DNA of 64,000 nucleotides from contig NZ_JBFBIK010000025.1 in NCBI RefSeq assembly GCF_040685555.1, positions 1-64,000 on the forward strand, in the 5' to 3' direction. The notes beneath the pieces are model-generated. The model had not been told where the DNA came from. It was given only the letters and a program-made list of their open reading frames with translations, and ran no database searches. Position numbers and translations under genes: made by a program. How positions within the stretch are numbered: the first letter of the stretch is position 1; each line of letters begins with the position of its first letter. The DNA is from Sphaerisporangium sp040685555. Its GTDB lineage: Bacteria > Actinomycetota > Actinomycetes > Streptosporangiales > Streptosporangiaceae. This document shows positions 43,794-52,680 of the stretch, piece by piece.

Positions 43794-44161
43794 CCGACGG
43801 TGGTGAACGCTGGCTCGACCAGGAGGCGGGACCTCTCGTCCGCCCCTACACCGTCACGCGCGGCCGCACCCGGCCCTCGGGTCCCGCGTTCGACATGGTC
43901 GCGATCGTCAGGGCCGTCGCCGGCGCCAGGCCCATGGCGGGCCTCGGCCCCGAGCACCTGCGCGTCCTGCGCATGTGCGTGAAGCCGGTGTCGGTGGTCG
44001 ATCTCGCCTCCGAGAGCGGCCTGTCGCTCGGGGTCGTCCGTGTCCTGCTGGGCGACCTGCGCGACCAGAGGCTCGTCACCGTGCGGCCTCCGGCGACCAT
44101 CTCGCAGCTGCCGGAGGAACGCCTCCTGCGGGAGGTGATCCAGGGCCTCCAGGCCCTGTAG
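43790..44161 (+). CDS. DUF742 protein (CvnC-like)
   Basis: 123 residues. It has the DUF742 core: VRPYTVTRGRTRP near the start, then a winged-helix-like region (VVDLASESGLSLGVVRVLLGDLRD) and LPEERLLREVIQGLQAL at the end. In conservons it is the third gene, after a roadblock/LC7 protein. Here it follows the kinase directly by a 4-nt overlap, with no roadblock or GTPase gene. Confidence 0.92.
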   Translation: MTDGGERWLDQEAGPLVRPYTVTRGRTRPSGPAFDMVAIVRAVAGARPMAGLGPEHLRVLRMCVKPVSVVDLASESGLSLGVVRVLLGDLRDQRLVTVRPPATISQLPEERLLREVIQGLQAL

Positions 44162-44173
44162 CCGGCCGACCGA

Positions 44174-44217
44174 CGCGTAGGGGCCCCTCTGAGGACATCC
44201 AGAGGGGCCCCTACGCG
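44174..44217. terminator. Strong bidirectional hairpin terminator
   Basis: An 18-bp perfect stem (44174-44191 with 44200-44217, core GTAGGGGCCCCTCTG) and an 8-nt loop, placed between the convergent DUF742 and chitosanase genes. Confidence 0.85.
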
Positions 44218-44229
44218 CTTCCGGCCTTC

Positions 44230-45093
44230 CTAGCTCTTGATGGTGTAGCTGTCGCCGTACACCTTCCAGGTCAGCGGCGGGTTCAGGTCGAGGTTGCCCG
44301 CCTTGAGGAAGACCCGCTGCTCGGTGTCCACCCTGCTGGTGTCGCTGTGGGCCTCTTCGGTCTTCATGGCGGCCTTGCGGGCGTCGAGGAAGGCGTTGAG
44401 GTACGTGGTCTCGTTGCCGCCCTGGGCGGGGGTCTTCGCCTTCTTCATGGCCGTCTTGCGGATGCCGCCGAAGCTGACGCTGTCGTCGCCGGGGCCGTGC
44501 ATCACGATGGCGTCGTAGTAGATGAACTGGCCGAGGGCGCGCAGCCCGTCCGCCTTGGCCTGCTGGACCGCCGGGTTGAAATAGACCCTGTCGCGCTCGG
44601 AGTTCTGCGCCTGCTGGAAGACCGTGTCCTTGGCCGCGGTCTGCCAGTCCTTGGTGAAGTTCGGGTCCAGCCCGCTGTGGGAGTCGGTGCCGTTGACCTT
44701 GCGCAGCGCCGGGAGGTACTTGGCGAGGACGTTGCCCGGCTTCTGCTTGGTGTAAAGCTCGACGAGGTCCAGCATGTCGCCGGTCCCCGAGCAGAAGCCG
44801 ATGATCCCGGCCGTGTACCCGCGGCCGTCGTCGATGTCCTCGATGTACTTGTACTGGGCCTTCCAGTCGAGCGAGGAGTTCTCCGCGCTCGACACCAGCT
44901 GCATGGCGATGTCCTTCTTGTGCGGATCAGTGAGGTCCACCGACGCGGCGACCATGGACGCGCGAGCGGAAAGCATCGAGTCCGACGCGTGGGCGGTGCC
45001 CGTGCCCATGAGGGCCGGGACCAGTGCCACGGCTAGCGCGGGGACGAGTAGGACGGCTCGTCGGGACGACTGCGTGACCGGGGGGATCTGCAA
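44230..45093 (-). CDS. csn: Secreted GH46 chitosanase
   Basis: 287 residues. The signal peptide ends GTAHA-S (about residue 37). The mature enzyme has the catalytic pair of GH46: Glu71 in LVSSAENSSLDW and Asp89 in EDIDDGRGYT, 18 residues apart as in the Streptomyces N174 enzyme. GIIGFCSGTGDML, KVNGTDSHSGL and MHGPGDDSVSFGGIRKTAM are conserved. It endo-hydrolyses chitosan outside the cell. A TTG start with GGAGAG just upstream is preferred over an in-frame start at 45153. A palindrome at 45221-45243 suggests chitosan-responsive control. Confidence 0.95.
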   Translation of the reverse strand: MQIPPVTQSSRRAVLLVPALAVALVPALMGTGTAHASDSMLSARASMVAASVDLTDPHKKDIAMQLVSSAENSSLDWKAQYKYIEDIDDGRGYTAGIIGFCSGTGDMLDLVELYTKQKPGNVLAKYLPALRKVNGTDSHSGLDPNFTKDWQTAAKDTVFQQAQNSERDRVYFNPAVQQAKADGLRALGQFIYYDAIVMHGPGDDSVSFGGIRKTAMKKAKTPAQGGNETTYLNAFLDARKAAMKTEEAHSDTSRVDTEQRVFLKAGNLDLNPPLTWKVYGDSYTIKS

Positions 45094-45194
45094 CTGTCTC
45101 TCCGTTCCCGCCACTCCAGACGGGCCGCGCACGGGGGAAAACGCCCTGGACACAGGCAGTGCGGGCTCACATCGTCGGAGTTGCCGGCGGCTGG

Positions 45195-45217
45195 CCGAAG
45201 GCGGGGGGCGCCTTCGG
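45195..45217 (-). promoter_or_regulatory. Hairpin in the chitosanase leader
   Basis: CCGAAGGC with GCCTTCGG, an 8-bp stem and C/G-rich 7-nt loop, between the palindromic operator and the start codon. Possible mRNA leader structure. Confidence 0.4.
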
Positions 45218-45220
45218 GGA

Positions 45221-45243
45221 TCGTTAGGAAAGTTTTCTAACGA
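45221..45243 (-). promoter_or_regulatory. Imperfect palindrome, probable chitosanase operator
   Basis: TCGTTAGGAAA - G - TTTTCTAACGA: 11-bp arms with one mismatch. As I recall, actinomycete GH46 genes carry such a palindrome bound by the ROK-type repressor CsnR. No csnR gene is seen in this window. Confidence 0.65.
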
Positions 45244-45485
45244 ATAGAAGCACTACCCCTGGAGCCATGTCAACGCCCCTCGGCGAGGCGCCGCGTCCCA
45301 CCTGCCCGAATCCGGCCGAGTCACTCCGACACCTCTCCAAGGTAAAGACTGAGTACCCATTTGTGTCGAATGGGTACCGATAGGGGTAGTTGTCCCGTTA
45401 CTAGGTATGCACCCGTCGGGAGATGCTCGACGTGTTGGTAAAGAGAACGAGCTACGAGAAGATCAACCGGATTCAGGTGCAAGCC

Positions 45486-45698
45486 ATGTGTCAACACCAG
45501 CCTCAGTGCCCGCCCGCGACCGCCGTCGACCACGAAGCGGCCTGTCTTGTGGCGTCTCACCCCGAGCAGGGGTGGGGATTGCTGTGCAACGGCGTGGTGG
45601 TCTTCGACGACACCGGCGAGCTCCTGCCTGATGGACGCAGCATCCCTCCGGTCCATCGTTTCGCTTATGGTGCCAAGGCCTACGGAAGGGCGGCATGA
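45486..45698 (+). CDS. DUF5999 family protein
   Basis: 70 residues. CQHQPQCPPATA opens the family, with a Cys-x-His and second Cys that may bind metal. ASHPEQGWGLLCNGVVVFDDTGELLPDG is the conserved core. ATG at 45486 is used; the frame extends upstream without support. Function unknown. Its stop overlaps the next gene (ATGA), an anti-sigma-type ATPase, a common pairing in actinomycetes. Confidence 0.82.
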   Translation: MCQHQPQCPPATAVDHEAACLVASHPEQGWGLLCNGVVVFDDTGELLPDGRSIPPVHRFAYGAKAYGRAA

Positions 45699-46177
45699 GG
45701 ATGATCACCCAGGTTGCTTCACCGCCGCGCACGGCAAGCGCTTGCGTTCCGGCGGCCCTCCACATCCGCCCCAGCCGTCACCACGGGACGCGGGCGTCGT
45801 GGGTGCTGCTCCCGGAGCCGGCCACCGTTCCCAAGATCCGCGGGCGGGTTCGCCGCCAGCTGGCCGCATGGGGCGCCGGTGAGGAGGGTGACATCGTCGA
45901 GCTGCTCGTCAGCGAGGTCGTCACCAACGCGATGCGCCACTCGTGGGGAGCGGTCATGACCGTCTCCCTGAGCCACGGCACGCTGCGCTGCGAGGTCCAG
46001 GACACCAATCCCGCGCTGCCTCAGGTGTGCCACGCGCACGAGGGTGACGAGGGCGGCCGGGGCATGTTCCTGATGCAAGCGCTTTCCGAGTCCTGGGGCA
46101 GCTACCGCGTGCCCGCGGGCAAGGTCGTCTGGTTCGAGACGGCCTGCCCGGCAGGGAAGGGTGGCGACGATGAGTGA
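45695..46177 (+). CDS. RsbW-like anti-sigma-factor ATPase (HATPase_c_2)
   Basis: 160 residues. The Bergerat ATP fold has LLVSEVVTNAMRHS (N box), VQDTNPALPQV and EGGRGMFLMQALSESWG (G boxes). Such stand-alone proteins phosphorylate anti-anti-sigma factors and control sigma factors of stress or development. Coupled to DUF5999. No sigma factor or antagonist is adjacent. Confidence 0.88.
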   Translation: MRMITQVASPPRTASACVPAALHIRPSRHHGTRASWVLLPEPATVPKIRGRVRRQLAAWGAGEEGDIVELLVSEVVTNAMRHSWGAVMTVSLSHGTLRCEVQDTNPALPQVCHAHEGDEGGRGMFLMQALSESWGSYRVPAGKVVWFETACPAGKGGDDE

Positions 46178-46349
46178 CGCCCCCAACCAGAACGGCCGGT
46201 CCCGGCCCGGGTGGGCAGGACCGGCCTTGGCCGGCCCTGCGCAGCGACCCAACGCCACGCGGCGCATCCAGGTCAGCAAGCCTCGGAGACGTACCGCCTC
46301 CGAGGCCCAGGATCTGCGGACTCCGTCAGGCCGCACCCTGCCGTACTGA
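46170..46349 (+). CDS. Possible small basic protein
   Basis: 59 residues, Pro/Arg-rich, no family recognised. ATG at 46170 overlaps the end of the ATPase gene, and GGAAGGGTGG lies upstream. Composition could also be noncoding, so support is weak. Confidence 0.3.
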   Translation: MSDAPNQNGRSRPGWAGPALAGPAQRPNATRRIQVSKPRRRTASEAQDLRTPSGRTLPY

Positions 46350-46385
46350 ACCGGAATCCCGCACGGGAGAGAACCTCCCCCCTAC

Positions 46386-46401
46386 CGGGCCTTCGGGCCC
46401 G
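46386..46401. terminator. UUCG-tetraloop hairpin between convergent genes
   Basis: CGGGCC-TTCG-GGCCCG: a 6-bp GC stem with the stable UUCG loop, between the plus-strand ATPase unit and the minus-strand LuxR gene. Confidence 0.55.
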
Positions 46402-46441
46402 CCCCCCTCCCCCGGTGACGCCGGGGTCGACCGGATCGCCG

Positions 46442-48880
46442 CTATCGGTCGGCCCCGGCATTGCGCTGCCTCCGGCCGGACGCGGGCCTGTCCGCCTTCG
46501 CGGCTCCCGGGCCCGGTGAGCCGTCCTGCCCGCCGTCGTCGCCCTCCTCGCCGCCGACCCGGCTCTGCTCGGCGGCCCAGACCGCGACCTGCGCGCGGGA
46601 GTGGAAGCCGAGCTTGCTCAGGATGTGCTCGATGTGGCCCTCCGCCGTCCGCTGGGCGATCACCAGCGTCGTGGCGATCTCCTTGTTGCTCAGCCCCAGG
46701 GCGACCAGCCGGGCGATCTCCGTCTCCCTGCGGGTGAGCGGCGACGGCCGCACGGCTCCGTCGGCGCAGGGGGCGAGGAGCCCGCTGTCCTCAAGCGCGT
46801 AGGCGAGCGCCTCGTCCAGGGACAACCTCGCGCCCCGCTGCATGGCGGCCTTGTACGCCGGGTCGCCGAGGGCTTCGTGCACGCGGCGCCCGCATTCGTC
46901 GCGGTAGTAGATCAGATGCCCGAACCCGGCCATCGGCGTGCCGACCGTCTGCCAGACGCCCCGCAGGACCCCGAACAGCCGGGCCGCCCTCTCGAAGTCG
47001 CCCACGCCGGCGGCGATCCAGGCCAGGACCTCCAGGTTGATCCCCATGCCCTGCCAGTCGTGGAGCGAGCTGTCGAACCGCAGGCTCTCCTTCGCCAGGC
47101 AGGCGGCGGGCTCCGCGTTCCCCTGACGCCACCTCTCGATCGCGAGGGCCATCATCGCGTAGGCCCTGTGCCAGCGCTCCCCCCGCGCTTCGCAGGCCCG
47201 GAGCGCCTCCTCGCCGGCGGCGACGGCCCGTTCGGAGTCCCCTTCGTAGGAGTAGGCGAGGGAGAGCCTGGTCAGCGCCATGACATCCCCGACCTCGTCC
47301 CCCGCGGCCCGGAATGAGGCCAGCGCCTCCTCGAACAGCTTGATCGCCGGCTCGATGTCCCCCTGGTACATGCCCGCCATGCCCAAGTAGAGGGCGACAT
47401 AGGCGAGTACCGAGTGGAGCCTCAGCCGCTCCCCCAGTGTCTGGCTCTCCTCCAGCATCACAAGGGCCGGGGGGATGTCCCCCTCGAGGATCGCCAGCCA
47501 GCCGGCGCCGCACAGTGCCCGTGCCCGCAGCTCGCAGGGCCGGGTGACCAGGGACAGCCCCTGGCCGAACAGGCGACGGCCCTCGTTGACGTGGTGGCTG
47601 GTCTTCCAGTGGTACAGCAGGTCGGTGACCGCGCGCAGGCCTTCCGCCGCCTCACCGTGGTCGAAGCTGGACCGCAGGGCGACTCGAAGGTTGCAGTGTT
47701 CCAGCCTTAAACGGACGAGCCATTCCACCTGCGAGCGCGTGAAGATCTGATCACGGGCCTTGGACGCCAGCTCCCGGTAGTACACGCGGTGACGCCGCCA
47801 CAGCGCCTCCTCGTCGCCCGACTCGCCCAGCCGGTCCCTGCCGTACTGCCGGATGGTCTCGAGCAACCGGTAACGGACCCCCGACGGGTGCTCCTCTCGG
47901 ACCAGCACGGACTTCTCCACGAGCCCGATCACCAGGTCGATGACGTCCTCGCGGACGATGCCGTCGCCGGAGCACACGGCCTCGGCCGCCTCCAGGTCCA
48001 GCCCGCCGCGGAAGACCGAGGTACGGGCCCACAACAGCCGCTCGGGCTCGGTGCACAGCTCGTAGCTCCAGTCGATCAGGGCCCGCAACGTCTGGTGGCG
48101 GGGCGACACCGTTCGCGATCCCGCCGTGAGCAGCCGGAACCGGTCTTCCAGCCAGTCGAGCAGCTGCTGGACCGACAGCGCGCGAAGCCGTACGGCCGCG
48201 AGCTCGATGGCCAGCGGGATGCCGTCCAGCCGCCGGCAGATCCGCTCGACCGCGTCCCTGTTGTCGTCCGTGACCGAGAACCCGGGCAGGACGGCCTCGG
48301 CCCGCTCCACGAACAGCCGTACGGCGTCGACCTTCGCCAGCGCGTCCGTCGACAGCCTGGCCGTGGCCGAATCGGGGACCGGCAGCGGAAGGACGGCCAG
48401 CGTCTGCTCGCCGCCGATCCGCAGCGGCTGCCTGCTGGTGGCGATGATCCGCAGCTCCGGCGAGGAGGCGAGGAGCTCCTCGGCGAGGAGGGCGCAGTCG
48501 TGCAGCAGGTGCTCGCAGTTGTCCAGGAGGATGAGCGCCTTCTTGTCACCCAGGTACTCGCTGACCGACTCCGCGGGGGACCGCGTGGACGTCTCCTCGA
48601 TCCCGAGGACTTCCGTCAGGGTGTGGGCGAGCAGATCGGGATCGGCCAGAGCGGCCAGCTCGGCGAGCCAGACGCCGTCGGGGAACGCCCGCTGCACCTC
48701 GGCGGCGACCCGGGTGGCCAGCCTGGTCTTCCCGACCCCGCCGACGCCGGTGAGGGTCACCAGCCGGGACCTGGACAACAGCGACTTGACGTCGGCCACT
48801 TCCTGCCGGCGTCCGACAAAGCTTGTCACCTCGGCAGGCAGCCTGCGCACCCGCCGTCGCTTCGAGGTGCTCGATGCCAT
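46442..48880 (-). CDS. Large ATPase/TPR/LuxR transcriptional regulator
   Basis: 812 residues. An N-terminal NB-ARC-type ATPase has the P-loop GVGGVGKT (45-52) and the Walker B/sensor region (ALILLDNCEHLL). A winged helix follows, then TPR-like helices (about 380-700) and a C-terminal LuxR HTH (LTRRETEIARLVALGLSNKEIATTL). It resembles AfsR/SARP-related LAL-like regulators lacking the N-terminal SARP domain. Start: ATG at 48880; an in-frame start four codons upstream exists. It stands alone, divergent from the SDR gene. Target unknown. Confidence 0.88.
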   Translation of the reverse strand: MASSTSKRRRVRRLPAEVTSFVGRRQEVADVKSLLSRSRLVTLTGVGGVGKTRLATRVAAEVQRAFPDGVWLAELAALADPDLLAHTLTEVLGIEETSTRSPAESVSEYLGDKKALILLDNCEHLLHDCALLAEELLASSPELRIIATSRQPLRIGGEQTLAVLPLPVPDSATARLSTDALAKVDAVRLFVERAEAVLPGFSVTDDNRDAVERICRRLDGIPLAIELAAVRLRALSVQQLLDWLEDRFRLLTAGSRTVSPRHQTLRALIDWSYELCTEPERLLWARTSVFRGGLDLEAAEAVCSGDGIVREDVIDLVIGLVEKSVLVREEHPSGVRYRLLETIRQYGRDRLGESGDEEALWRRHRVYYRELASKARDQIFTRSQVEWLVRLRLEHCNLRVALRSSFDHGEAAEGLRAVTDLLYHWKTSHHVNEGRRLFGQGLSLVTRPCELRARALCGAGWLAILEGDIPPALVMLEESQTLGERLRLHSVLAYVALYLGMAGMYQGDIEPAIKLFEEALASFRAAGDEVGDVMALTRLSLAYSYEGDSERAVAAGEEALRACEARGERWHRAYAMMALAIERWRQGNAEPAACLAKESLRFDSSLHDWQGMGINLEVLAWIAAGVGDFERAARLFGVLRGVWQTVGTPMAGFGHLIYYRDECGRRVHEALGDPAYKAAMQRGARLSLDEALAYALEDSGLLAPCADGAVRPSPLTRRETEIARLVALGLSNKEIATTLVIAQRTAEGHIEHILSKLGFHSRAQVAVWAAEQSRVGGEEGDDGGQDGSPGPGAAKADRPASGRRQRNAGADR

Positions 48881-49118
48881 ACCGCTCACCAATGCCTCAC
48901 ATCGACACCGGGTACCGAATCAGCGTGCGGCACACGAGTCGACATAAGTCAGGCTATGCCCAGGCCGTTTTGGAACCGACGTCCCCAGCGCACCGATCGT
49001 CCCAGGTGACCGCAAAGGTTTGGCATGCGGATGACCACCTTGCCGCTGGCCGGCGGGCCTCGAAACGCGCGGAAAAACCGGACACAGGCTGTCTGGTATC
49101 GCTGACAGCATTTCCTCC

Positions 49119-50042
49119 ATGACATCCACAAGGGGACCACTCACGGGAAAGGTCGCGCTGGTCGCCGGGGCCACGCGCGGCGCCGGGCGGGGGATCGCGA
49201 GGGAGCTGGGCGCGGCCGGCGCCACGGTGTACGTCACCGGGCGCACCACGCGCGAGCGGCGTTCGGAGATGAACCGCCCGGAGACGATCGAGGAGACCGC
49301 CGAGCTGATCACCTCCGCCGGGGGGACGGCGATCGCGATCCAGGTCGACCACCTGGAACAGGACCAGGTCAAGGCGCTGGCGGAGCGGATCGACCGGGAG
49401 CAGGGCCGGCTCGACGTGCTGGTGAACAACATCTGGGGCTCGGAGTCGCTCTTCGAATGGCACTCCAAGCTGTGGGAGCACAACCTCGACGCGGGGCTGC
49501 GCCTGCTCCGGCTGGCCATCGACACCCACCTCATCACCGACCACTACGCGCTGCCGCTGCTGATCAGGCGGCCGGGCGGGCTGCTGGTGGAGGTCACCGA
49601 CGGCGTTCCCGAGTACAACGACAGGCACTACCGGCTGTCGGCCTTCTACGATCTCGCCAAGACCTCGGTGATCCGGCTGGCGTTCGGCCAGGGCGAGGAG
49701 CTGCGGCCGTACGGCTGCACGGCCGTCGCGCTCACCCCGGGGTGGCTGCGCTCGGAGCTGATGCTGGAGCACTACGGGGTCACCGAGGCGAACTGGCGGG
49801 ACGGGGCCGAGCGCGACCCCCACTTCGCGATCTCGGAGACGCCCGCCTACGTCGGGCGGGCGGTGGCGGCCCTCGCCGCCGACCCCGACGTCGCCCGGTG
49901 GAACGGCCGGGCACTGTCCAGCGGGCAGCTCGCCCAGATCCACGGCTTCACCGACGTGGACGGGAGCCGTCCGGACGCCTGGAGGTACCTCACCGAGGTG
50001 GTGGACGAAGGCAAGCCCGCCGACGTCACCGGTTACCGCTGA
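49119..50042 (+). CDS. Short-chain dehydrogenase/reductase
   Basis: 307 residues. GATRGAGRGIA binds NAD(P). VNNIWG replaces the classic NNAG. The Tyr-x-x-x-Lys pair is FYDLAK. The C-terminal extension (about 240-307) is longer than in standard 250-residue SDRs. Substrate unknown. Ends 10 bp inside the convergent WYL regulator gene. Confidence 0.87.
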   Translation: MTSTRGPLTGKVALVAGATRGAGRGIARELGAAGATVYVTGRTTRERRSEMNRPETIEETAELITSAGGTAIAIQVDHLEQDQVKALAERIDREQGRLDVLVNNIWGSESLFEWHSKLWEHNLDAGLRLLRLAIDTHLITDHYALPLLIRRPGGLLVEVTDGVPEYNDRHYRLSAFYDLAKTSVIRLAFGQGEELRPYGCTAVALTPGWLRSELMLEHYGVTEANWRDGAERDPHFAISETPAYVGRAVAALAADPDVARWNGRALSSGQLAQIHGFTDVDGSRPDAWRYLTEVVDEGKPADVTGYR

Positions 50043-51010
50043 CCACCAGTGCCGTACAGGGCCGTCAGCCGCCGCGCGGCGTCCTCCAGGCGGGCGCGGA
50101 GCGACGGCGGGTCCAGCACCTCGGCCTCCGGGCCGAGCCGCAGCAGCACGCCGTAGGCCACCTCCAGGGACTCGACGGGCAGGCGGGTGACCACCCAGCC
50201 CCGCTCGTCGGGCTCCCCCGCGGCGGCGAGGGCCTGCCGGGACGCCGGCGGCTCGACGGTCGCCCTGAGCACGCGCAGCCCATCGGGGCTCACCCGCAGC
50301 GTGACCTGCTCGACCAGCAGCGAGGCGAGGAACTCGGCCACCCCTGCCGTCCAGAACGCGAGCAGGTCGAACCCCTCGTCCCGGACGAACCCCTCGCCGG
50401 GCACCGTGACCGAGACGACCCGGTCCACCCGGTAGGTCCGGTAGTCCTCCCCCACCTGCCCGACGAGGTACCAGACACCGTTCTTGAGCACGAGCCCGTA
50501 CGGGCGGACCGTCCGGGTCACCTCTCGGCCGCGCCGGTAGCGGAGCTCGACGACCCGGTCCTGCCAGACCGCCCGCGCCAGATCGGCGAGGAGCGGCGGC
50601 GGGCCGGCGTCGGCGAACCATCCCGGGGTGTCGAGGTGGAACCGCTGCCCGGCACGCGCCGACGCGTCCCGCAGGCCGGGCGGCAGGGCGGCGAGCACCT
50701 TGAGCCGGGCGGACGACACGGCCTCGGCCAGCCCCATGTCCCTCATCGGCCCCGCCAGCCCGGACAGGAACAGCGCCTCCGCCTCGGCCCTGCTCAGCCC
50801 GGTCAGCCGTGTACGGTAGCCGCCGACCAGCCGGTAGCCGCCGCGCCGCCCCCGGTCGGCGTACACCGGCACTCCGGCGGCCGAGAGCGCCAGCACGTCA
50901 CGCGAGACCGTGCGCTCCGAGACCTCCAGCTCGCGGGCCAGCTCGGCGGCCGTCATCGTGTCCCGCGACTGCAGCAGCAACACCAGCGAGATCAACCGGG
51001 AAGCACGCAC
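50033..51010 (-). CDS. WYL-domain HTH regulator (YafY-like)
   Basis: 325 residues. DeoR-type HTH at the N-terminus (MTAAELARELEVSERTVSRD), then a WYL domain with VRPYGLVLKNGVWYLVG, followed by the WCX-type C-terminal part. Such proteins sense oligonucleotides or other ligands. GTG at 51010 has GGAAGG directly upstream. The longer open frame beyond it runs antisense to the methyltransferase gene and is rejected. Confidence 0.87.
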   Translation of the reverse strand: MRASRLISLVLLLQSRDTMTAAELARELEVSERTVSRDVLALSAAGVPVYADRGRRGGYRLVGGYRTRLTGLSRAEAEALFLSGLAGPMRDMGLAEAVSSARLKVLAALPPGLRDASARAGQRFHLDTPGWFADAGPPPLLADLARAVWQDRVVELRYRRGREVTRTVRPYGLVLKNGVWYLVGQVGEDYRTYRVDRVVSVTVPGEGFVRDEGFDLLAFWTAGVAEFLASLLVEQVTLRVSPDGLRVLRATVEPPASRQALAAAGEPDERGWVVTRLPVESLEVAYGVLLRLGPEAEVLDPPSLRARLEDAARRLTALYGTGGQR

Positions 51011-51115
51011 CCTTCCATCTTGACCTCTCAGCGTGCCGGCCGTCCTCCCAGCCGGCGCGGGCAGCGAGCTGAAAAGCATGTGCGACCGTCCGGGCGGGCG
51101 TGCCACGATCGGGCG

Positions 51116-51814
51116 ATGAAGATGGAATGGGCTCTTGACGAGCTGGCCTACGCGGGACCCGAGCACCTCGACCCCGGCTTCGTCGCCGGGTTCGACCGCA
51201 AGCAGGGCAGCCCGGACCCCACCGGGGACCTCGCCGTGCTGGGCGAGCACGGCGTCGACGAGACGGCGACCGTCGTGGACCTCGGCGCCGGGACAGGGCG
51301 GTTCACCCTGGCCGCCGCGCTCCGCTTCCGGCGCGTGGTGGCGGTGGACGTCTCCCCGGCGATGGGGAACCACCTGCGCGACCGCGCCGCCGAGGCCGGG
51401 CTCTCGAACGTCGAGGTCGTACGGGCGGGCTTCCTGTCGTACGAGCACTCGGGCCCGCCGGCGGACGCCGTCTACACGCGCCATGCCCTCCACCAGCTCC
51501 CCGACTTCTGGAAGGCGGTCGCGCTCGACCGCGTAGCCCGGATGCTGCGACCGCGCGGCGTCCTGCGCCTGCACGACCTGATCTTCGATTTCCGGCCGGC
51601 CGAGGCCGGCGAGGTCCTCGACCGCTGGCTCGACGGCGCGGTGGACGATCCGCGGCAGGGATACACCCGCGAGGACTACGCGGAGCACCTCCGCACCGAA
51701 TACAGCACCTTCCGGTGGCTGCTCGAACCCATGCTGGAGGCGGCGGGCTTCGAGATCGTCGACGCCGCCTACGGCCAGTCCATCTATGGGACCTACACCT
51801 GCGTCAAACGCTGA
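51116..51814 (+). CDS. Class I SAM-dependent methyltransferase
   Basis: 232 residues. Motif I VVDLGAGTGRFTLAAA (about 57-72), motif II VVAVDVSPAM and post-motif segment FEIVDAAYGQSIYGTYTC at the end. Ubie/methyltransferase-11-like; substrate unknown. ATG at 51116; it starts 105 bp from the divergent WYL gene, sharing its promoter gap. Confidence 0.85.
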   Translation: MKMEWALDELAYAGPEHLDPGFVAGFDRKQGSPDPTGDLAVLGEHGVDETATVVDLGAGTGRFTLAAALRFRRVVAVDVSPAMGNHLRDRAAEAGLSNVEVVRAGFLSYEHSGPPADAVYTRHALHQLPDFWKAVALDRVARMLRPRGVLRLHDLIFDFRPAEAGEVLDRWLDGAVDDPRQGYTREDYAEHLRTEYSTFRWLLEPMLEAAGFEIVDAAYGQSIYGTYTCVKR

Positions 51815-51831
51815 CGATCTTTAAGGTTTGA

Positions 51832-51841
51832 CTTATATAAG
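51832..51841 (+). promoter_or_regulatory. Palindrome before the ArsR gene
   Basis: CTTATATAAG, a perfect 10-bp palindrome in an AT-rich spot 11 bp upstream of the ArsR start; a candidate -10 region or operator. Confidence 0.4.
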
Positions 51842-51852
51842 CGGCAACTGCC

Positions 51853-52251
51853 ATGCTGGCCCGCGTGCACGCGTTCGACGTCCTCGGGGACCCGGTCCGG
51901 CGCCGGATCCTTGAGCTGCTCGCCGACGGCGAGCGGTCGGCCGGCGAGGTCGGCGAGATCGTCCAGGAGGAGTTCGGTATCTCCCAGCCCGGGGTGTCGC
52001 AGCACCTTCGGGTGCTCCGCGAGAACGGGTTCGCGACGGTCAGGGCCGAGGGCGCCAGACGCCTGTACGCCGTGGACCCTGCGCCCCTTCGGGAGATCGA
52101 CGTGTGGCTGGAGCGCTACCGGCGGTTCTGGAGCCAGGGGCTGGACGCCCTCGGCACCGAGCTCGCGCGGGGGCGGCGCGACCGTCGCGCGAAGGATCTG
52201 GCGAGCGCGTCACCGGACAACCCCCTCGACCCAGAGCAGGAGACCTCATGA
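51853..52251 (+). CDS. ArsR family regulator
   Basis: 132 residues. Winged helix with LGDPVRRRILELLADGERSAG and the recognition helix QPGVSQHLRVLRENGF. No CxC metal motif, so it belongs to the non-metal ArsR subgroup that is usually found with SRPBCC proteins. Start at the ATG near the palindrome. First gene of the ArsR-VOC-SRPBCC operon. Confidence 0.92.
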   Translation: MLARVHAFDVLGDPVRRRILELLADGERSAGEVGEIVQEEFGISQPGVSQHLRVLRENGFATVRAEGARRLYAVDPAPLREIDVWLERYRRFWSQGLDALGTELARGRRDRRAKDLASASPDNPLDPEQETS

Positions 52252-52637
52252 TCAAAATCGCATTGACCAGCGTGTTCGTCGACGACCAGGCCAAGGCCCT
52301 CGCGTTCTACACCGACATCCTCGGCTTCGCGATGAAGCATGACGTCCCGGTCGGAGAGGACCGCTGGCTCACCGTGACCTCCCCCGCCGGGCCCGAAGGC
52401 ATCGAGCTGCTCCTTGAGCCGAACGGCAACCCGATCGCCACGACCTACCAGCAGGCGCTCTTCGAGTCCGGGATCCCCGCCACCTCGTTCGCCACCGACG
52501 ACATCCACGCCGAGTTCGAGCGGATGAAGGCGCTCGGCGTGGTCTTCACCATGGAGCCGACGGAGATGGGCCCGGTGACCCAGGCGGTGTTCGACGACAC
52601 CTGCGGCAACCTCATCAGCCTGACCCAGCTCGGCTGA
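52248..52637 (+). CDS. VOC (glyoxalase/bleomycin-resistance) family protein
   Basis: 129 residues. VFVDDQAKALAFYTDILGF is the standard VOC opening, with the GIELLLEP metal-ligand strand and DDTCGNLISLTQ at the end. One VOC module pair per monomer. Overlaps the ArsR stop by 4 nt. Confidence 0.92.
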   Translation: MIKIALTSVFVDDQAKALAFYTDILGFAMKHDVPVGEDRWLTVTSPAGPEGIELLLEPNGNPIATTYQQALFESGIPATSFATDDIHAEFERMKALGVVFTMEPTEMGPVTQAVFDDTCGNLISLTQLG

Positions 52638-52680
52638 CGGCCCGCCCGGCGCTCCACCGCGACGAAAGGCACCACGGCAC

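Noticed and set aside
49457..51814. 785-codon plus-strand frame joining SDR and methyltransferase regions
   Set aside because: Only its last 232 codons are a real gene; the upstream part lies out of frame over the SDR gene and antisense to the WYL gene.
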